Of a stretch of 64,000 nt of DNA, positions 12,801-27,800 are shown piece by piece. Below the pieces are notes generated by a model, which searched no databases, was not told the DNA's origin, and saw nothing but the letters and a program-made list of their open reading frames with translations. Position 1 is the stretch's first letter. Each line of letters opens with the position of its first letter. The stretch spans positions 23,723,034-23,787,033 of the forward strand of contig CM068587.1 in the NCBI GenBank assembly GCA_035048485.1, given 5' to 3'. The translations under genes were made by a program, and so were the position numbers. Source of the stretch: Pteria penguin. Its lineage: Eukaryota; Mollusca; Bivalvia; Pterioida; Pteriidae.

Positions 12801-15800
12801 TGCTCTGTCTACAATGTACAACCAATGACTCTATGATAGGCATGCTAGCAGACATAGGGCATAAACAGCCAATCAAATCATGATACTGTCCCCAGAGATT
12901 CTAGCTTTTAACTGCAATGTAGAATTTTCCACGAGGCAAATCATATACCAGATAGTCTCAGTTAATGACAAAACTCTGATTCCAATCGAAGAACCAGAGA
13001 ATGATGTTCTGAAGCACACCGTAGTGCCTGTATAGAGATTTTTTATGTTAATCTCTGTGGAGACTAGTGTCTGCATACAGGACTTTATCGTAAGACAATT
13101 TCAGTGGAACAATTGAAGTCAGCATAGAAGATATCTTCATTATGAGTGAAGCCTTGTTGAAGATTTGTATCTGCAAAAAGGATTTTAGTTTAAATGAGAA
13201 ATCACTTCAGACAAACAGGAAATTTACATAGGAATTTACAAGCACATGAGCACTGAAGCCTTTCTGAAAACTGCTTATTAATGAAGATTTTAATAACAGA
13301 GGGTCCTTGTCAGGTACTAAGGCAGTTTCAGCCTAAAATTCAAAATTTCATAGACATAGACATATTCTGATTGTGGTGCTATGTTTGACACTCACGTGTA
13401 TAGATTATGATATAAGTCTCCACCCAAGTGGCTCTACTATGAAAACCCTCACTATAAGAAGCTAGGGATCTTTCAGATGTCAGGCAGGACTTTGACCTGA
13501 TCTCAGGATTCATGTCCTCACTATAAGAAGCTAGGGATCAGATATCATGCACGAGTTTGACCTGATCTCAGGATTCATGTCCTCACTATAAGAAGCTAGG
13601 GATCAGATATCATTCACAAGTTTGACCTGATCTCAGGATTCATGTCCTCACTATAAGAAGCTAGAGATCAGATGTCATGCATGAGTTTGACCTGATCTCA
13701 GGATTCATGTCCTCTCTATAAGAAGCTAGAGATCAGATGCATGCATATGAGTTTGACCTGATCTCAGAATTCATGTCCTCACAGCTTGACTAAGAATAAA
13801 CCTGTAACTTCACTATTCCAAGCCTATCTGGCTTACCAAACAGCTAGTTTAGAAGAATTTAGAAATATTTAAGAAAGTTAGTCAGTTAAATGCACAATTA
13901 CAATGAAACTATTTCAAAGATATATATACCATGTTTAGGAAATAGCTTCTGAGTACAAAGGTCTAAAGTTATAATTCACATCATGAAATTTACATGTATA
14001 TTGAAACTGTTATCTGCATCTATGGAAGTTTAACTCTGTACGTGATTTTGAAATCTTGATAGATATAGCTGGTTTGTCGAGGGTTTATGGGGTTTTTTTC
14101 TTATCATTTTTTCTTTTCATTTAATTCATAAACTGAAGCAGAAGAATCCTAACCACTGAATGAAATACATAGTGCAATCTATGAACTGTTCTTACTTAGG
14201 CTGCACTGCAAGCAAGGCCAGCAACCACTACACCAACTATAACCCTTTCCTTGTTTGAGACTTGTATATGCACAGGGGACTTCATTGAAAGCCCTACTTC
14301 TAATGGGTCAATAGTTATCAAATGAAGTAAAAGGTTATTTTCAACGCCACATGATCAGAAATTTTGGTACCAACAGAAAGGTCTTGTGATTAGGAATACA
14401 CATGTCAAATATGAAGCCCTACTTCTTACAGTTCAAAAGTTATGGTCAATGTTAAAGTTTTTCAAATATAGGTCAAAGCTCACTGTCAAGGTCAAATGAT
14501 CAAACCTTTCAGTATCAGTGGAAAGGTCTTGTCATAAGGAACGCAGATGCTAAATATGAAAGCCCTACTTCTTACAGTTTAATAGTTATGGTCAATGTTA
14601 AAGTTTTTCAAATGCAGGTCAAAGGTCACTGTCAAGGTCACATGATCAAAATTTCGGTACCAACAGAAAGGTCTTGTCATAAGGAACAAACATGCCAAAT
14701 ATGAAGCTCTACCTGTAACAGTGTATTAAATATAGCCAATGTTATAGTTTTTGCTGACAGATGGACAGACAGATAGACAGATTTACAGAGTGATTACGAT
14801 AGGGCACCCGCTTATGAAGCAGGGCCCTAACTATTGGCATGTGAAGATCAAATAACAAGTATATACTTCTTCAGCTGAGAGCCATACTGTTCTAACTACC
14901 AATTTGACAAAAATCGAGTTCTATATATCATTGAATTTGTCTTTGGTTTGCGCATCTTTTCAGACATTTGCATTGCAATATATACTTGGTGGGGGAGATA
15001 AGGTCAATTTTTCTAAATTCCATCCTGTTCTATCTCCATAATTTCTATTGTAATCAATGGAAAGAATCAGTATCAAATTCATAGATAGGAAAAGTACCAT
15101 TCTGTTCTATCTCTGTATCACGTGATATTTTTCTCTCTTTTCATTGGTCAAAATGGACATAGAACATTTTGGTTCTACATGTACTAAAATTCATGAGAGA
15201 ATTTTGAAAAATGTTCTATCTACATTTGAAAAACTTCAAATTTAAAGAAAACTGGTCATAATTTGTGGCAAATAAAGATTTAAATTAAATCTTCGACGCC
15301 TTATGCATGTTATTAATCTATATATTTTATCTTAGAGAGCATGTAGAAGCGAACAATTGTGTTCAAAACTTCGAACTCGATTTTCTCAAAATTAAAAATT
15401 TAACAGTAGAGCACTATGGTTCTCAGGCGACGACTTGTCAAATAAAGAATTCTTAATTTGTAGTAAAGCTGATGTAGCAGTCAATAGCCTACTTGTGGGA
15501 GAAATGTTCCCAAGTTCCACTCCAACCAGCATGTCACTGACCTATCATTCAGGCGATAAAGTAAAAGCCAAGATTCCCTGTTACAATACCCTGTTACAAT
15601 AGAAACTGACACATAAAACATCCCTTACTACTTTAGGTGGGTCCATTGCATAGATCCAAATTTCAAAGTATCAGACAGAAGTCATCACCATAAAAGTGAA
15701 ATAATCTTGCTGTGACATAAAACAAGCAAACAAATTAATTGTGTTACAACTGTTTCAATCATAAAACTTCTCTGCAAATATACACCAGCTACAAAAAAAA

Positions 15801-18800
15801 ATGTTCTGATTGAAACTTTACAATGTAAACATTTTGAGCTATGTTTGTAAAGTAACTAGGTAAAATCAGCAAAGTCCATGACTACTGGTGAAGGAATTTC
15901 AATCCACATTACTCAATTTACATTACCATTAAAATGTAATATATGGCAATAAATACTTTATTTCCATTTCTCATATACAATGTACATCTAACTGTATACC
16001 TCATAATTATCTTTGCTTTTCTTGCTGCTTGTGCTAGAAGCTATGCTTCTGATAAACCACTGTGCATCCCTTTTTAAAACTCTAATTGGACAGTATGAAT
16101 CATGATATTATCATATGCACAATGTTTACCACTTACTTTAGGAAAAGTCTTATCTAAATTTGAAACCATCTGTCTTACACAATTAACACATTTAGAAATC
16201 AGAAATGTGACAAATTACATAAGACACCATTTCATACTGATTTACTGAAATACATGTGTCAAGAAAATCTGCACACAGAAATGGAAATTAAACACAGTAG
16301 TACAAGACAAGTACCTGTTTGTGACTACTATTATTAAAGTTTAAGATTGGCATCTCTATTTTGACTTTTATATTTGGAAAAATTTAAGGTTGGTATCTGT
16401 GAAGAGAATTTAAGTTTATGTGGAATCTAGCTCAAGGTTGATTTCTGAATTTACATAGAGGATTTCACTATATGTGGGATGTAGTTTATAGTTGGTATCT
16501 GCATAAAGGATTTCATTTTGAGAAGGATAAAGGAAGTGACTGGTACTTTGGTTTTCATAGGAAGAATGATTGCCAAGATGACTGGAATCTGTATGAATTG
16601 TACACTATTTAATACAAAAGCAAGGAATTCTGTTGAACTTATGTGTCTATAAAGATATGATTGTAGATATATATGTATATATTGTATAATACATGTACTA
16701 TATCTCCACTACAAAGCAAGTGTTTGATAAACACTGCTACTGAAAGTTGTGGTTAGTATCAATATAAGCTCTATGCCTGTCCAGCCAAGCCAATCAAGTA
16801 AGACATCACTGGTTGTATAGAGTCTGGCAATATAACTAGAATATAATGACATGCAAACACAATGCATAATATAAAGTCATAAGTTTGTAACAGTGTTAAA
16901 CTACTCACTGATCTTCGATTTCTGCTCTTGAAATACCACTTCGAAAAAAATGTACATGATATATATAGTTCAATCGATTCTGTAATCTAAGGTTCAAATG
17001 TAGTCTACAGCATTTGACATGTGACCAGAATGACTGAACAGAACATTTCACTTTATTGTTAAGAGGTTTAAAAGCTGAACTTGAACACAGAAACATTCAT
17101 AAATGATATGCAGTGTAATACATGTACATATCTATAGGAAAGATGGACTAGAATCACAACAAATCAGTCTAGAAATCAATTCACATTGCATTCTTAAATA
17201 TTTGTTTAAAAAGCAAGAAAACAAAGAAATAAACAGCAAATACTTCTTCCAATGCAAATTGGCCTAAAGCTTACTATAATAACAAAGCTCAGGACAGATA
17301 TTTAGGAAGAGTCCTGAACTGAGAGGCTGTATTGACTTGCAATCATATAGCATAATCCTAAAAGTACAAAGTAATAAAAAGAAAACTGCAATGCCGTTTT
17401 GAAATATTTACCAGATATTAATGATTTTGCCCTTTTCATAAAATTAAAATCAGCACTTCAATACCAAATTTACACTCATTTAATTATGTTTGCTCGGTTT
17501 AAGGTACCTCCTATCAAATTATTTTAAATATTTCAGAATGTAAGAAGATAACCAAAATACCCAGTGGAAGTGAAACAACACTCTATATGTAATATATATA
17601 TGGTTATATCTGTGTTGTATAAACTATTGAATTGTGCTCATATGCATACATACATATTGTCATATCTCTAAGTCTACATACCGCAGGTGCTTCGTACTGT
17701 TTATACATGAATTGCTGAATGTCTAACAATACTACAAATCATGCTCTACGAATCAAGAAATCAATATATTTCTTTGCTCTGAACAGTAATGTTCCTTGCA
17801 TCTAAAATATCATCCACTGCACAAATGTAAGACTAAAGCTCTGACTGTAGAGCTTATTTTAAATCAGTCAATTATCGAAATGAAAATCTATAAATTCTTT
17901 TTTCGTCTTAACCAATATTCTTTTGTTACTATCTTTATAACCCAATGCAAACATCATTAGTAGAAGCATTTACATTTCCCTCTGTTGTAATAAATGCTCA
18001 AGGAATTTCCTAAATAATACTGTTTGTTATATATTGAAAATTCTTTTTTTTTTCAAAAATTTTCATCTTAACAATTCTGATTATAAAATAATTCCTCACT
18101 GCCTGTGATTACAAGCCAAACCCAGGCCATCAGCTCAGTCTCAGGTGCTGGATGACAAAACCCACCAAATAATGGAATAAATCTACTGACACTTACGGAC
18201 TCTTTGACAGCCAAAAATCCATGACACATCCATCTGCGGGTTGTCCCATCTCGGCATATGTAAGCAAAACCTTTCTCATGGTTACGATCCGGTGCACAGA
18301 ATGATACCTTCTCTATGGTCTGGTCCACAATCATACTCTATAATAAAAATAGATCTGCAGTGTAATAAACCCTCATTCATATATCCTTATTCAATGTTCT
18401 CTGCTTATATGTAACTTAAAGATGTAGTTTGGTGAGCTTTTCAAACATCACAATTGGAAGAAGTATTAATTTTATTTTTGTGCATAATTCATTCACATTT
18501 TGATACAAAAATCCAATCATAATACATAAAACTTAATCGTAAATGCAAATATAAATCAGTCTTCCAAATTGTTTGTGAAATTTTGATAACTTAAATGAAA
18601 AGGAAAGGAAAGCCTGCATATATAACGGACACTCAAGGGACTGAAGGTGTTTGTCCGTTATAGACAGGTGTCCGTTTAAACTAGATTCACATAATAATGC
18701 ATCCAAGTTACAGAATTGCACCTAACGTCCTCCAAAATTTCAGTCTTCCGCTTTAAAATGTCACTAGCTCGAGTTATTCCAGTTTCAAATTCTTTTGCCA

Positions 18801-21800
18801 AATTGCAACATCCCTTTCCATTTGCCAAAGAATTTATTAAATCTACCTTTACTCCAATGATAATGCCTTTCATTTGGACGCCATATTTCAAACTGTCTTA
18901 TCTTATTCAGAATCAACTCAGTTTTCTACTTCAACAGCCTCAGGGTATAAACATCCTTTGATACTACAGTGAACATATATTGATTGATGCATATCAGCAA
19001 ACAATCATTATCTACCTGTATACATGTACAGGTAAAACTTAAATGAATAATTAACGCCTTATCAATTTGACGTTGTCACTGTGTGTACATTGTACAAGAA
19101 AACTTAATTGGATATTCACCAGCTTATGTTTGTAAAATAAACAAGCATGGATGTTACATTGTCCATTAAAACCAGGTCTTTTTAAGTGATTTATTAGCAT
19201 TTGGTATGGAAGAAGTGTCTGTTGTCCATAATAGACAGTGTCCATCACACAGAGAAATATTTTCGAGACTTCATAAAGAAAAAAAATCGGTTCTATTAAA
19301 ATCCGTCTGTTATAAGCAACTGTCCGCTAATCCTGAGTGCCCATTAGGACAAGTTTTCATGTACTGATTTTGGACAATGTGAAATAAATTTCAAGATCGT
19401 AATAATTTTGAACAGAATGCCTATGTTTTGATTTCAGTGCTTAATAATTTCCAAGGCAGTTGCTGTAGCAGATTCATGGTTGGTGCATATTATAATCAAT
19501 ATCATGGATATTGATTGTTAATGTGAGTGTTTTCTAGTCACCTTGACATTCTTTTTTAAGGTCAACTAACTGTCACTGAACAGAATAGTGACAGTATGAA
19601 AATGGGGTCATTTTGTGCAGATTTTGCCCTACAAGGCATGATCAAAACATTCTTGGCCCTATGTAATTAGTAATACCAAGCCTTGAAAGAAAGAGTTTTG
19701 TCATTATTTTTCAATATAATCTTCCTTCATCTCAAAGCACTTTCTCCATCTCTGTTCAAATTTCTGAATCCCTTCAAAATAGAATGCTTTATGCTGGACC
19801 CCTAAGTGCTCATATGCAGAGTCCATGTCACCCTTAATGCTTCCAAACTTCTTACCATATAGGTAAGATTTTAGTTGTGGGAAGTCCGATGGGGCTAAAT
19901 CTGGAGAATATGGAGGATAAGGATGAACTTCAAATCTGCATCTTTGGGAAGTGTGAGCAGGTGCATTATCCTGCAAAAGCAGAATGCCTCGATAAAGCTA
20001 TCCTCTCCTCTTCCTCACCATCACCTGATGCAGCCTCTTGATCTCATTTAGATAACATGCACCATTTATTATGCAGCTCACCTAAAGAAAATCAATTTTG
20101 ATTATTCCCTGATTGTCACAAAAGATGGTGGCCATAGCTTTTCCAGTTCTCTTGAATTTTTTACGAGGGGTGAGCCAGGGTGAATCCATTGCATGGTTTG
20201 TTTCTTAGATTCACAATAAAAACAGTGAAGCCAAGTTTCATCCTGAGTGACAATTTGATCTATAAAATCATCCTCACTGCGAGACAAAAGACTCAAAGAA
20301 ACATTTTACTTCTTTCTCTTTTGATCTTCAGTCAACATTCTAGGGACCCATCTAGCTTACATGTGTAAGATACCGGTTAAAATTAATTGCACAGCCCCAT
20401 TAATTATGCTGACTGGTCTGGACATAACTTAAAGGTTTCTCCTTCTGTTACATATGACAAGAGTATGCACAATTATCAACCGGATGTCCGGATCGTTCAT
20501 CTTCACTGCTTTTCCTTCCCCTTCCAAATACAGCAGCCCATTTTTTAACTACTATCAGAAGGTGAGTCTTTCCCGAAGGTTTTCATTAAGTTCTCATGAA
20601 TTTGCTTGGAAGTCATCTCCTTCTTACATAAATACTCAATCACTGCTCTAACTTCAGTTTTATCTATTATGGTGGCTTGACTAACCCTTCAACTTTTATA
20701 GTGAATTCCATGTATAAACAAAAGCTTTGAAATACCACTCTTTCTACCAGAAACATACAATGTAATTGAATAATGGTTTGATAGGGGTTTTATACTTATT
20801 TACTGTATCAAACTATATTGGGCAGGAAACCTTTTTATCATACCAAATATGTCATATGTTTTTATTTTACATTGACCGCTGATTAATTTTACAATGGAGT
20901 ATCAAAAAACATTAACTCTTAAAGACCCAAATGTAAATATTGCAATAAAGGGACCATTCTATTGCAAAATATGAGGTAACATGCAGGGAATAATTTTATC
21001 TTGAAAAACAAGATCAAAGTCATATAACACCAACAACAACAGAAAACTGTTGGAACACTTCTAGGTTAAATTTATGACAAAAATGACATTTTAAGGGGTC
21101 CATTATTTAGGGATTCTAAATGTGGTAATAAGTTTTGATGAGAATAGAATGTCAAGGTGAATGCCAGTAAATCAAGGGTAATGATTGTGATATTGAATCT
21201 ATACAATGAAAATATGTAAACGCTATTTCTTCTGGTCCAAAGGATAAAGCCGAGGTTAAAGTTTTTGAAAAGAAGGTCTAAGTCCAAGGTCAATAAGTCA
21301 AAATCCATTGTACCAAGTACAGATCAGAGCCTGGGGAATCTATATGAGAAATATGAAAGCCCAACTTCTTAGAGTTCAAATTTAACATTTCTGACAGGTA
21401 GATCAACGTCCAAGGTCAATGTCACTGGGTTTGAAGCCATGGTATTAAGAGTTCTGATCCTAAAGTATCTATGTATGAACTATAAAACCTTACCTTCAAC
21501 AGTTCGGAAATCAAGGCCAAATTAATGGTTTGGAAAAGTAAGTCAAAGTAGAAGGTCAAGGTTACTTGGCCAAAAGTCACAACCTGAAGTCCAATTAAAC
21601 TTAATAGGTAGATTTTCATCCAACCTCGTGAAAATATATGGGGCGGGTGGGTGGAATTTATTTTTTATAATTTATTTTCAAATACTGTCTTTGAATCGTT
21701 AAAATTCGAAGCAAACCTGCTTTTCTTTTCAGTTATGCCGGCAACAACTCTAACAACAGCCAAAACCATTTTGTCAACTACCGGAAATGGCGATATGTAT

Positions 21801-24800
21801 ATAAACTGAAACGTATATTGCATGTGGACCCGAATTAAAACACTGGAATTCAGACGCGCCAGATTTGTTTGAAAAATAAATAATTCTGGGGCGAGTCGAA
21901 TTTTTAGGGGCGGGCGGGGATGAAAATCTACCAATTAATTTTAATTGGCCTAACTGAAAGTTCGGTCATGAGGAATCTACATGTACATGTACATGTGAAA
22001 TATCAAAGCCCTATCCCTTATGGTTGAAAAGGCCTGGTTAAAGTTTTTGAAAAGTTGAAAATTAAGTAAAAATCTAAAGTCAAGATCACTAGTTCAAAAG
22101 TCATGGCCTAAATGAAAACTCTGGTTAAAGGGAATTTTTATGTGAAAATCACAGCCCTGTCCATTGGGATTCAACGGATATTGCCCACCAGTAAACACCA
22201 CTGTCAACAACATCAAACTTTTCATCCTTGCCAGCTAACATTTTACCACAATGTTATTAATATTAGTTTTAACATCAGTAATCTGCATTTCATATGGTCA
22301 GAACCACATTCTGGTGAACAGCAACATTTTCCATTGAGTAAATACATATATCTAGAAAGATGAATTATTCATTGGTGGATAGCAACACCTCCCATGCCAG
22401 CATGTACATGTATCCAAATCAACATATATTTTCAGTGATCAACAATTAATCATTGACAAATTACTTCATCACTGAGCATAATATTAATAAAATTTGACTT
22501 AGATATCTTCATGATGTATCTTTATACCAAACATCAATTCAATATCTTTATCCATTCCTCAGATAATGAGCTGAAATTGCATATTTTAAGAAATTTTCGA
22601 AGTCCAAAGGGGATAACTCCGACAAAAATAATTGAACCATATCTAAATTATAACCTATGACTTGACCTAGATATCCTTAATATATATCTGTATACCAAAT
22701 ATCAATTCAACATATTTAGCTGTTCCTGAGAAAATGAAGAGAACTGCTCATTGTAAGAAATTTTCAAAGTCCAAGGGGATAACTCACAAAAATTATTGCA
22801 CCATAACCAAACTTGAACTTGACCTTGATATCCTTTAGATGTATAAATGTATCAAATACAAATTCAATATCTTTATTGGTTCCAGAGATAATGTGTAGAA
22901 ACTGTTAAAGTTGTATACCCTAAACTTCGGTATAATTTCAAAAATTAAAGCATGTAAAACAAAAACTATATTTTTCTCGCATGGCTGAAGTTATTAACTT
23001 CGCGTTAATAACATTTTTTGTTGCTTCAAACCTTCGGAGATATCAAAATAAAAAGAACATACTTTGTAAATAAAGAGGGTATTCCATAAATACAACTGTA
23101 ACCTGACTTCGCGCATGCGCAGTTTAATCAAAACAGATACGACGAAGGGAGACTCCAAAAGAAAAATAAATCAGTAAATACTAACTTTAGCAGACTGGAA
23201 TGCAGATTTTCAAAGTTACTCGTCAAGTTTATTTACCCTGCACTCCAGGATGCGGCTTCCAAGTTAGATCACATGATAAGTTAGTTGTAAACATTCTGTT
23301 TACAACATCGCGATTTAGACAGCCGTATCTCACTTAATACGACGAATTTGATCACAACATTTGCAACGGCCTTTTTAAAATATGTTTTAAGCTTATATAT
23401 ATAATCAAAACAGATTAGAATAAATTTACCTATAATATGCTAACAGGGTATACAGCTTTAATTTTAAGAAATTTCAAAATCCAAGAGGGATAACTCTCAC
23501 AAAAGTTATTGAACCGTAATCAAATTTGAACTTGACCTAGATATACTTAATTTGAATCTTTATGCAAAATATAAATTCACTATATTCATTGGTTCCAGAG
23601 ATAATGTGTGTAACTGCTAATTTTATAAAATTTCCAAAGTCCAAGGGGAATAACTATGAAAAAATCATTGAACCATAACCAAATTAGAAGTTGACCTAGA
23701 TATACTTAAGATGTATCTGTATGCAAATTATCAATTCAATATCTCTTCCTATTCCCGAGATAATGAGCGGAAACTGCTGATTTTAAAGAAATTTTCTAAA
23801 TCCAAGGGGGATAACTATGACAAATATTATTGAACAATAACCAAGTTTGAACTTGACCTAGATATTCTTGAGATGTATCTGTATACCAAATATCAAGTTC
23901 CAGAGATGATGAGCAGAAACTGTGAATAGACAGACAAACAGCACCAAAACAATATGCCCCTCCTTCTTTAAAGGGGGGGCATAAAAGTAACATACAGCAA
24001 ACACTGCCAATAGGCAATATTGTAAACTATCCTAGAATATTTCAATTAAGTCTATAAATATAACTTTGCATAGCAAAGCATGTCAATAAATTCAATCAAT
24101 CTCTTCGTTTTATTGATTTACTTTGTACTAATTTTCCATGACCATGTTAAAAGAAGTACACGAAAACAGCAAATACACCAATTGAGCCAGTTTTATGGCA
24201 GTTGATCGATGCATGTAATGTGATATTGATGTCAAAGCCAGATATAAACCTCAGCTTGTTTAGAACTAAGGAATAAATAGACTTCATTTTCCAAGAAAAC
24301 CAGCCAATAACAAGACAGACAATGTTGAAAATGTCTTAGTTCTTGAGACAAACTTTAATAGAAAGTTAACGATTTTGAATTAACCTTCTTTTTATTAATT
24401 TACGAAATTCATCAATATTTATTAAAATAAAGCAAATGAAAATGAAATGATGAAGAAAACAAAATTGAGGTAGGTATTTCAGAACAATGCTACTTGTTTG
24501 ATCGCAAAATAGAAACTCGGTATTCTTGGTATGCGCCCCTGGTTACTGGTAATACATCATCATTCTCTAGAGATTGATAAAAACATCAGGGAAGGTGCAG
24601 TGACAGCTGGCACATAGTCAATCAATACAGTGCTGTATGTCAGCTTCCTCTCATTGTCTCAGTCACTGCATATGGTTAATAACAATGTCTGTAGGGCCCA
24701 GACTCAAAACTTATTTCTTTGTTGCTGAATGCTACATAAGAACTATTACCAATATAGAATGGCCATTATCTAGTGTTGGAGGAAAGAAGATTATGCAATG

Positions 24801-27800
24801 AAAAAACTGACCGGCGAAAGGTATACAAAAGCTACTTTGCAGATTCAACAGGGAGGCTACAGTAAGTTTCAGGTCAGCTCTTTAGCCACTCGGCCAGCAA
24901 TGCCTCTCTCAAGAAGAGACACATACCAGTGATTGGGATAAGCTTTGAGGTGAATTTGACAATGGCCACATATCCTGGGACATCAATGAGCCATTTGCAA
25001 AATCAATGTGCCATAGTTTGAAACGTATGTGCCATAAACATGATTTCAAATAAAACACCATAGATTCTCAAAAGAGTTTACATTTATGATATACTTCAAT
25101 CGACGACTAAAATGTAGCTACAAACTGCAATATAAATCTAATAAAAGTTATTTTTCAGAAACATTATATTCAAATTCTGCTATAGATAAACACAAATCTT
25201 CTCAGTATACTATGTGCTAATTTGCACAGTACAAGTAATCCGGTGTTGTGGATAACCACTCATCAGTGCAAGTTAGTAAAATTTGTAGTGGGTGATTGAA
25301 TACTGCTTCCCACAGAAATACTTTCTTATTGTATAATCTTGTTGTTGATTGCAAAATCTTGTATGAAGATCAGTCAAATTTATCCGTCTCATGTTTGTAG
25401 TATGCAATAGTGATGTGGAGTGTCTATCAGCATTCTTTGTTGCTTTAACGTTTAAACTCTAGTTAATAATAAGATATTCCTCCAAGTTTTAATACACATG
25501 TAATAAGTAATAGTGCGGATGTTCTTCGGTCTTTCTAGAGGAAATAAAATTAACTATTTGTAGAAAAATTCTGAACGTAGATAAATGTACATATATGTGC
25601 ACAAGTCTTAGATTTTTTTTGCTAGACCTCATAAAAGTTAACACATTATCTGAACTCACTCGCTGAAATCTGAAGTCAAGTCAAGGTCAAGGTCACCCAG
25701 TATGTGTCAGACGGCAAGAGCTCACGAATGCTTACAATGTGACTAAGTTTGAAGTAGGTTATATTAACAGTAAGCAAGAGTTCACCCTAAAAGCAAAAAC
25801 AGTCTGCCTTCACTGAAGTGTGAAATCAAGGTCAAAGTCACCACCAAAGTATGTCAGACGAGAAGACCTCATGTATGTCTAAAATCCCACTAAGTTTGAA
25901 GTAGATAACATTAACAGTACATGTATGCAAGTGGTCACCCTATAGGCAAACAACAGTGTGTGTTCACTGAAGCATAAAGTCAAGGTCACTAAATTTTTGT
26001 ATTGGTTGAATAGAACATTCAAGTATCTACAAACCTACCAACTTTGAAAGAAGTACCCTTTAGGGTATGAAAGAAACCAAGCTAAATGCAAAATGTTGAC
26101 GCTGGACGGACGGACAGACGGATTTCGCCAATTCATAGACCAGAATTGCTTCGCAATCCGGTCAAAAATTGCAATGGACAAACATAAACATGATCCTGAA
26201 TGTTTACAAACAATCGTGTACAAGTGGCACGATGCACGGCAAGTATAGTATTAGTTTTGAGTTTGAGATTTTATTAATGCGCCTCTATGGAACATGGCTG
26301 GGATTCATGAGAAATCTGCCATTTTCTTGTTTAATGAAACACCGGTGCAGGTCATGTGCTTATCCCAATGACTGCAAACTATTAACATACGAAAACCAAA
26401 AAACATCTTAGCAATTCTACCATTCTATCTATAGATATCTCCCAAATCAATTAAAGAAATCAAACTAGACAAATAATGTAAAGCAGCATATTTGTCCATC
26501 AGCAAATGACATAGATTTCAATTTAAAGAAATAGAAGAACTAATAAAAACTATTTTTTCACTTAGATTTTGTTTGATCATTTTGATCCTATCGATCTTGT
26601 TCTTTCTTAATTCCAAATCTACTTGAATATTTATCTCCATATATACCCATCAATCAATCACATGATTAATATACTGTACATGTAATATGAATAGGAAAAT
26701 TTCTTTACAAACAGCATGGTACAATAAGAAAGTTTACCAATACAGATTTACATGAAGTCTGGGTAAGAAAGCTACTAATACAAATGTTCATGCTGTACAG
26801 GAAGTTCTGAATTTAGAAGATTAGAAGTCACTTATAACTTACTCAGGAAGCAGCTCAGATTAAAAGTAAGTCATAGACAAGTGAAATGCGAGTCACTTTT
26901 TCCAGAGGTAACAATTCAAACCCAAATCTTATGCTTAGAACTAATATTATGAACTATCCTGAATTAAACTTCAGAAACAGGAAAATTAAACTGAACATTG
27001 AAGTAAGATGGACAGTTTTGTAAGCTATCCTTTCTCTGACATACTCTGGCACATGTCCAGCACTTGTCACAATCTATTACTCTCTATTGGGACCATCCAT
27101 CACACATCCACTGGTCTATGTGACTAGAGTGTATACAGCAATGGTCAAGAGAAACCTTATCATTCACAAATGCTGTGACCAAGGGGTTATTAGGCTTATA
27201 TTAATCTCTAATGAAATGGAAAGATCACTTGGTTACACACAACTATTACAAGCCTCTAAGAGATGTATCTCTGTGCTCATGATAAAGTGTGCTTTGTTCT
27301 GCTTACTAAGCTTGTAAGGTAGGTATTGATTGTAACTGTTCATAAAGTATGATACACTGTACACCTCATCAGCCTTTGTAGAATCTCCTCTACCTTAAAG
27401 TCAATCAATGATGTACCAAGCCGATTAATCAAAAATGCACAGAGCCAGTCGATGATTTATGAGGGCATATACAAGGATAGTCACTAATCTGGAAATAAAC
27501 GATGTATCACACATGCTCTTATTGATCATTTACCACAGTGACTTTTAACAGAAAATATAATGAGATTTGCTTTTCTTTCTAAGCTTACCTTGCTGATCTC
27601 ATCCACAACTCTCAAAGCATCTCCAGAAACATAGAGAATGGCTCGCTGGTACTTCCCTTTACATTGCTGAAAATAAAATTAACATTCAAAACCCTTGGCG
27701 GAAAAGCTTATTATAACATGACAGGAATAGACTAAAGTAACTGAAAAGTCAAAATAGAGAATTAAATATTATTTCTCGATAAATTATCCCTCATATTTTA

